The position numbers and the translations under genes are program-made. A stretch of 7,864 bases of DNA from Acidobacteriota bacterium. GTDB lineage: Bacteria > Acidobacteriota > Terriglobia > UBA7540. Numbering within the stretch: the first letter of the stretch is position 1; each line of letters opens with the position of its first letter. Positions 6,653-7,864 of this stretch are shown in pieces. The notes below the pieces were generated by a model, which was given only the letters and a program-made list of their open reading frames with translations, had not been told where the DNA came from and made no database searches. Where the stretch lies: positions 1 to 7,864 of the forward strand of contig JAJXZM010000136.1 of the NCBI GenBank assembly GCA_021780055.1. The letters run 5' to 3'.

Positions 6653-6677
6653 AGAGACGCCTCGCGGAGGCGTCTCT
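6653..6677. repeat. Perfect inverted repeat, possible terminator or REP-like hairpin
   Basis: AGAGACGCCTC (6653-6663) and GAGGCGTCTCT (6667-6677) are exact complements around a GCG loop, giving an 11-bp stem. Two wobble pairs and one T-A pair can extend it outward. It begins 17 nt after the aminotransferase stop, a typical terminator position, but no T-run follows on the + strand, so it is not a classical intrinsic terminator. It could instead stabilise the mRNA end or be one copy of a dispersed repeat. Confidence 0.75.
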
Positions 6678-6758
6678 GTAATCTCCGCAGGCTCTGCAAC
6701 CCCGCTTACCGTTTCAATCCTGCGGGCTGTTTCCACTGTTGCAAGTGTTACCGGGTTT

Positions 6759-6824
6759 CTCTGTGCCCTCTGTGTCTCCAAATATTTCCCACGGAGATCA
6801 TAGCGCGCCACTGTCTCCTCTGTG
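6759..6824. repeat. CTCTGTG heptamer cluster
   Basis: CTCTGTG occurs at 6759-6765, 6768-6774 and 6818-6824. The first two copies sit in a C/T/G-rich run, spaced 9 nt start to start. The pattern resembles low-complexity, CTCTGTG-rich intergenic sequence that I recall from many environmental bacterial genomes; that resemblance is from memory and was not searched. Confidence 0.45.
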
Positions 6825-6886
6825 TTGAGCTCTTTTCAGCACTGTAGCGCTTTAAGAAGCAAGCATTCCAGCAGAACCTGCCGGCA

Positions 6887-6908
6887 ACAACCATGAATTT
6901 CATGTTGT
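6887..6908. repeat. Palindrome upstream of the exported-protein gene
   Basis: CATGAA (6892-6897) and TTCATG (6899-6904) are complements around a single T. If C6891 is bulged out, ACAA (6887-6890) pairs with TTGT (6905-6908), giving ten pairs in all. It lies 80 nt before the TTG start at 6989. An operator for a dimeric regulator fits better than an RNA hairpin, since a one-base loop cannot form without melting inner pairs. Confidence 0.35.
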
Positions 6909-6978
6909 CCATTTAATCTGACGATTCACCTCGTTCGCAGAGCACGGGCCGCGCCAGAATCTGAAAGCCCGCGCCGCC

Positions 6979-6984
6979 GAGGGA
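6979..6984 (+). promoter_or_regulatory. Shine-Dalgarno site selecting a TTG start
   Basis: GAGGGA lies 4 nt before the TTG at 6989. It decides the start of the exported protein, because the first in-frame ATG (7079) would fall inside the hydrophobic signal segment and cut it off. Confidence 0.6.
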
Positions 6985-6988
6985 ACCT

Positions 6989-7864
6989 TTGAACCATAAC
7001 GGGGCTTTATCTGGCTGGAACAGGTGTTACGGGTGGGTTGCAATCATCTGGACCTCTGCCAGCATCGTGCTGCTGTTGATGACTGTGGGGACGCTGGCCG
7101 CGGGAGCAGAGACGAATCCAAAGGCGGTGGGCCGGGCAAAGGCAAATTACGTTTCGTTGCCGCTTGCCTTTGAGCAGAACTGTGGGCAGACAAACTCCGC
7201 GGTGAAATTTCTGGCGCGCGGAAATGGTTACGCGATTTTCCTTACTGAAGACCAGGCGGTGATGTCGCTGGAACGGAGCACCGCGGGCTCGCGCATTCCG
7301 TTTTCATCCGCAGGGAATGTTGGCCGCCCTACCAAAACCCGTAAGGTTCGAAAAGATGTCTTGCGCCTGCGGTGGGTGGGTGCGAGCGCCAATCCGCGCA
7401 TCGAAGGGCTGGCCATAGAGGCTGGCAAAAGCAACTACCTGACCGGGAACAACCCGGCGAAGTGGGTGCGCAACGTTCCCTCATACTCCAGAGTGGAATA
7501 CCACGGCATTTATCCCGGCGTTGATCTCGTCTACTACGGCAATCAGCGGAAACTTGAGTTTGATATCGACGTAGCTGCGGGAAGGGGCGTGCGTTCCATT
7601 CGGCTGGAGATTTCCGGCCGGAACCATCATGCTCCCGGACTCCGCGTCAATTCGCGTGGCGAACTGGTGGTGCGCACACGCGCCGGCGACGTGCGGTTCA
7701 AGAAGCCGGTTGCGTATCAACCCAGCGGGGTCTCTGCGCAAGGTAAACATTTCCTTGCAGTCCACTACGTGGTGGAGAACGGAGGCCGGGTGAGCTTTGA
7801 GGTGAGCGGGCGAGACCCATCGAAGCCTGTGGTCATTGACCCGGTGCTGACTTACTCCACTTAC
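6989..7864 (+). CDS. Exported DUF7948 / SBBP beta-propeller family protein (3' truncated)
   Basis: The first 292 residues of a large secreted protein are visible. The N-terminus has Arg12, a hydrophobic core at about 17-33 (VAIIWTSASIVLLLMTV), and a possible signal-peptidase site near AAGA-E (38-41). The DUF7948-type domain follows, with LAFEQNCGQTNSAVKFLARG (59-78), YLTGNNPAKW (150-159), IYPGVDLVYYGN (174-185) and the closing VIDPVLTYSTY (282-292), which normally leads into SBBP/NHL-like beta-propeller repeats. Here the repeats would lie beyond the window. Such proteins are surface-exposed or secreted and common in Acidobacteriota; their functions are mostly unknown. TTG 6989 is preferred because it gives a full signal peptide and has GAGGGA upstream; the frame is closed by TGA at 6962-6964. 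The gene is 353 nt from the aminotransferase and is probably not part of the biosynthetic unit. Confidence 0.88.
   Translation, partial: MNHNGALSGWNRCYGWVAIIWTSASIVLLLMTVGTLAAGAETNPKAVGRAKANYVSLPLAFEQNCGQTNSAVKFLARGNGYAIFLTEDQAVMSLERSTAGSRIPFSSAGNVGRPTKTRKVRKDVLRLRWVGASANPRIEGLAIEAGKSNYLTGNNPAKWVRNVPSYSRVEYHGIYPGVDLVYYGNQRKLEFDIDVAAGRGVRSIRLEISGRNHHAPGLRVNSRGELVVRTRAGDVRFKKPVAYQPSGVSAQGKHFLAVHYVVENGGRVSFEVSGRDPSKPVVIDPVLTYSTY

Larger units (their letters stand above)
6636..6988. other. 353-nt non-coding stretch
   Basis: I find no supportable gene in this stretch. It holds a perfect GC-rich hairpin (6653-6677), a cluster of CTCTGTG heptamers (6759-6824) and a palindrome (6887-6908). Base composition shifts between 6720 and 6840 to a pyrimidine-rich CT/GT pattern unlike the neighbouring genes. 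It probably separates the biosynthetic unit from the unrelated exported-protein gene and should contain the latter's promoter, which I cannot place. Confidence 0.6.

Noticed and set aside
6711..6720. GTTTCAATCC, a decamer often seen at the start or end of CRISPR repeats
   Set aside because: It occurs once; there is no second copy or regular spacing, so no array.

Overview
The window looks like chromosomal DNA of a moderately GC-rich, Gram-negative-type bacterium, most likely an Acidobacteriota member. The best taxonomic clue is the 3' partial gene at 6989-7864. It encodes an exported protein of the DUF7948/SBBP beta-propeller type (motifs FEQNCGQ, YLTGNNPAKW, IYPGVDLVYYGN), a family strongly expanded in Acidobacteriota. 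The assignment is an inference from family distribution, not from a marker gene.

Layout, all on the + strand: the last 19 codons of an unidentified gene (3-62); an acyl carrier protein (113-403); a FabF/NodE-type beta-ketoacyl-ACP synthase (421-1650); an MGDG-synthase-like glycosyltransferase (1707-2894); a 134-nt gap; a PaaK-like AMP-forming acyl ligase (3029-4345); a 109-nt gap; an MtnX-like HAD phosphatase (4455-5201); a class III PLP aminotransferase (5208-6635). A 353-nt non-coding stretch follows, holding a perfect hairpin, CTCTGTG repeats and a palindrome, and then the exported DUF7948 protein, which runs off the window.

The six complete genes read as one biosynthetic cassette. The ACP and ketosynthase can extend an acyl chain by Claisen condensation. 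The PaaK-like enzyme can activate a carboxylic acid as an adenylate and thioester. The aminotransferase can install a primary amine and the HAD enzyme can remove a phosphate. The glycosyltransferase belongs to a lipid-glycosylating family and could add a sugar. The set does not match a named pathway that I recognise. A glycosylated and/or amino-containing lipid, or a small type II fatty-acid/polyketide-like metabolite, is the most economical reading. This is a hypothesis from gene content alone; no substrate can be read from the sequence. The cluster probably continues upstream, because the truncated gene at 3-62 ends only 50 nt before the ACP gene.

Several starts use GTG or TTG (ketosynthase GTG 421, phosphatase TTG 4455, exported protein TTG 6989). 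I see no rRNA, tRNA, CRISPR array, transposase or insertion sequence.
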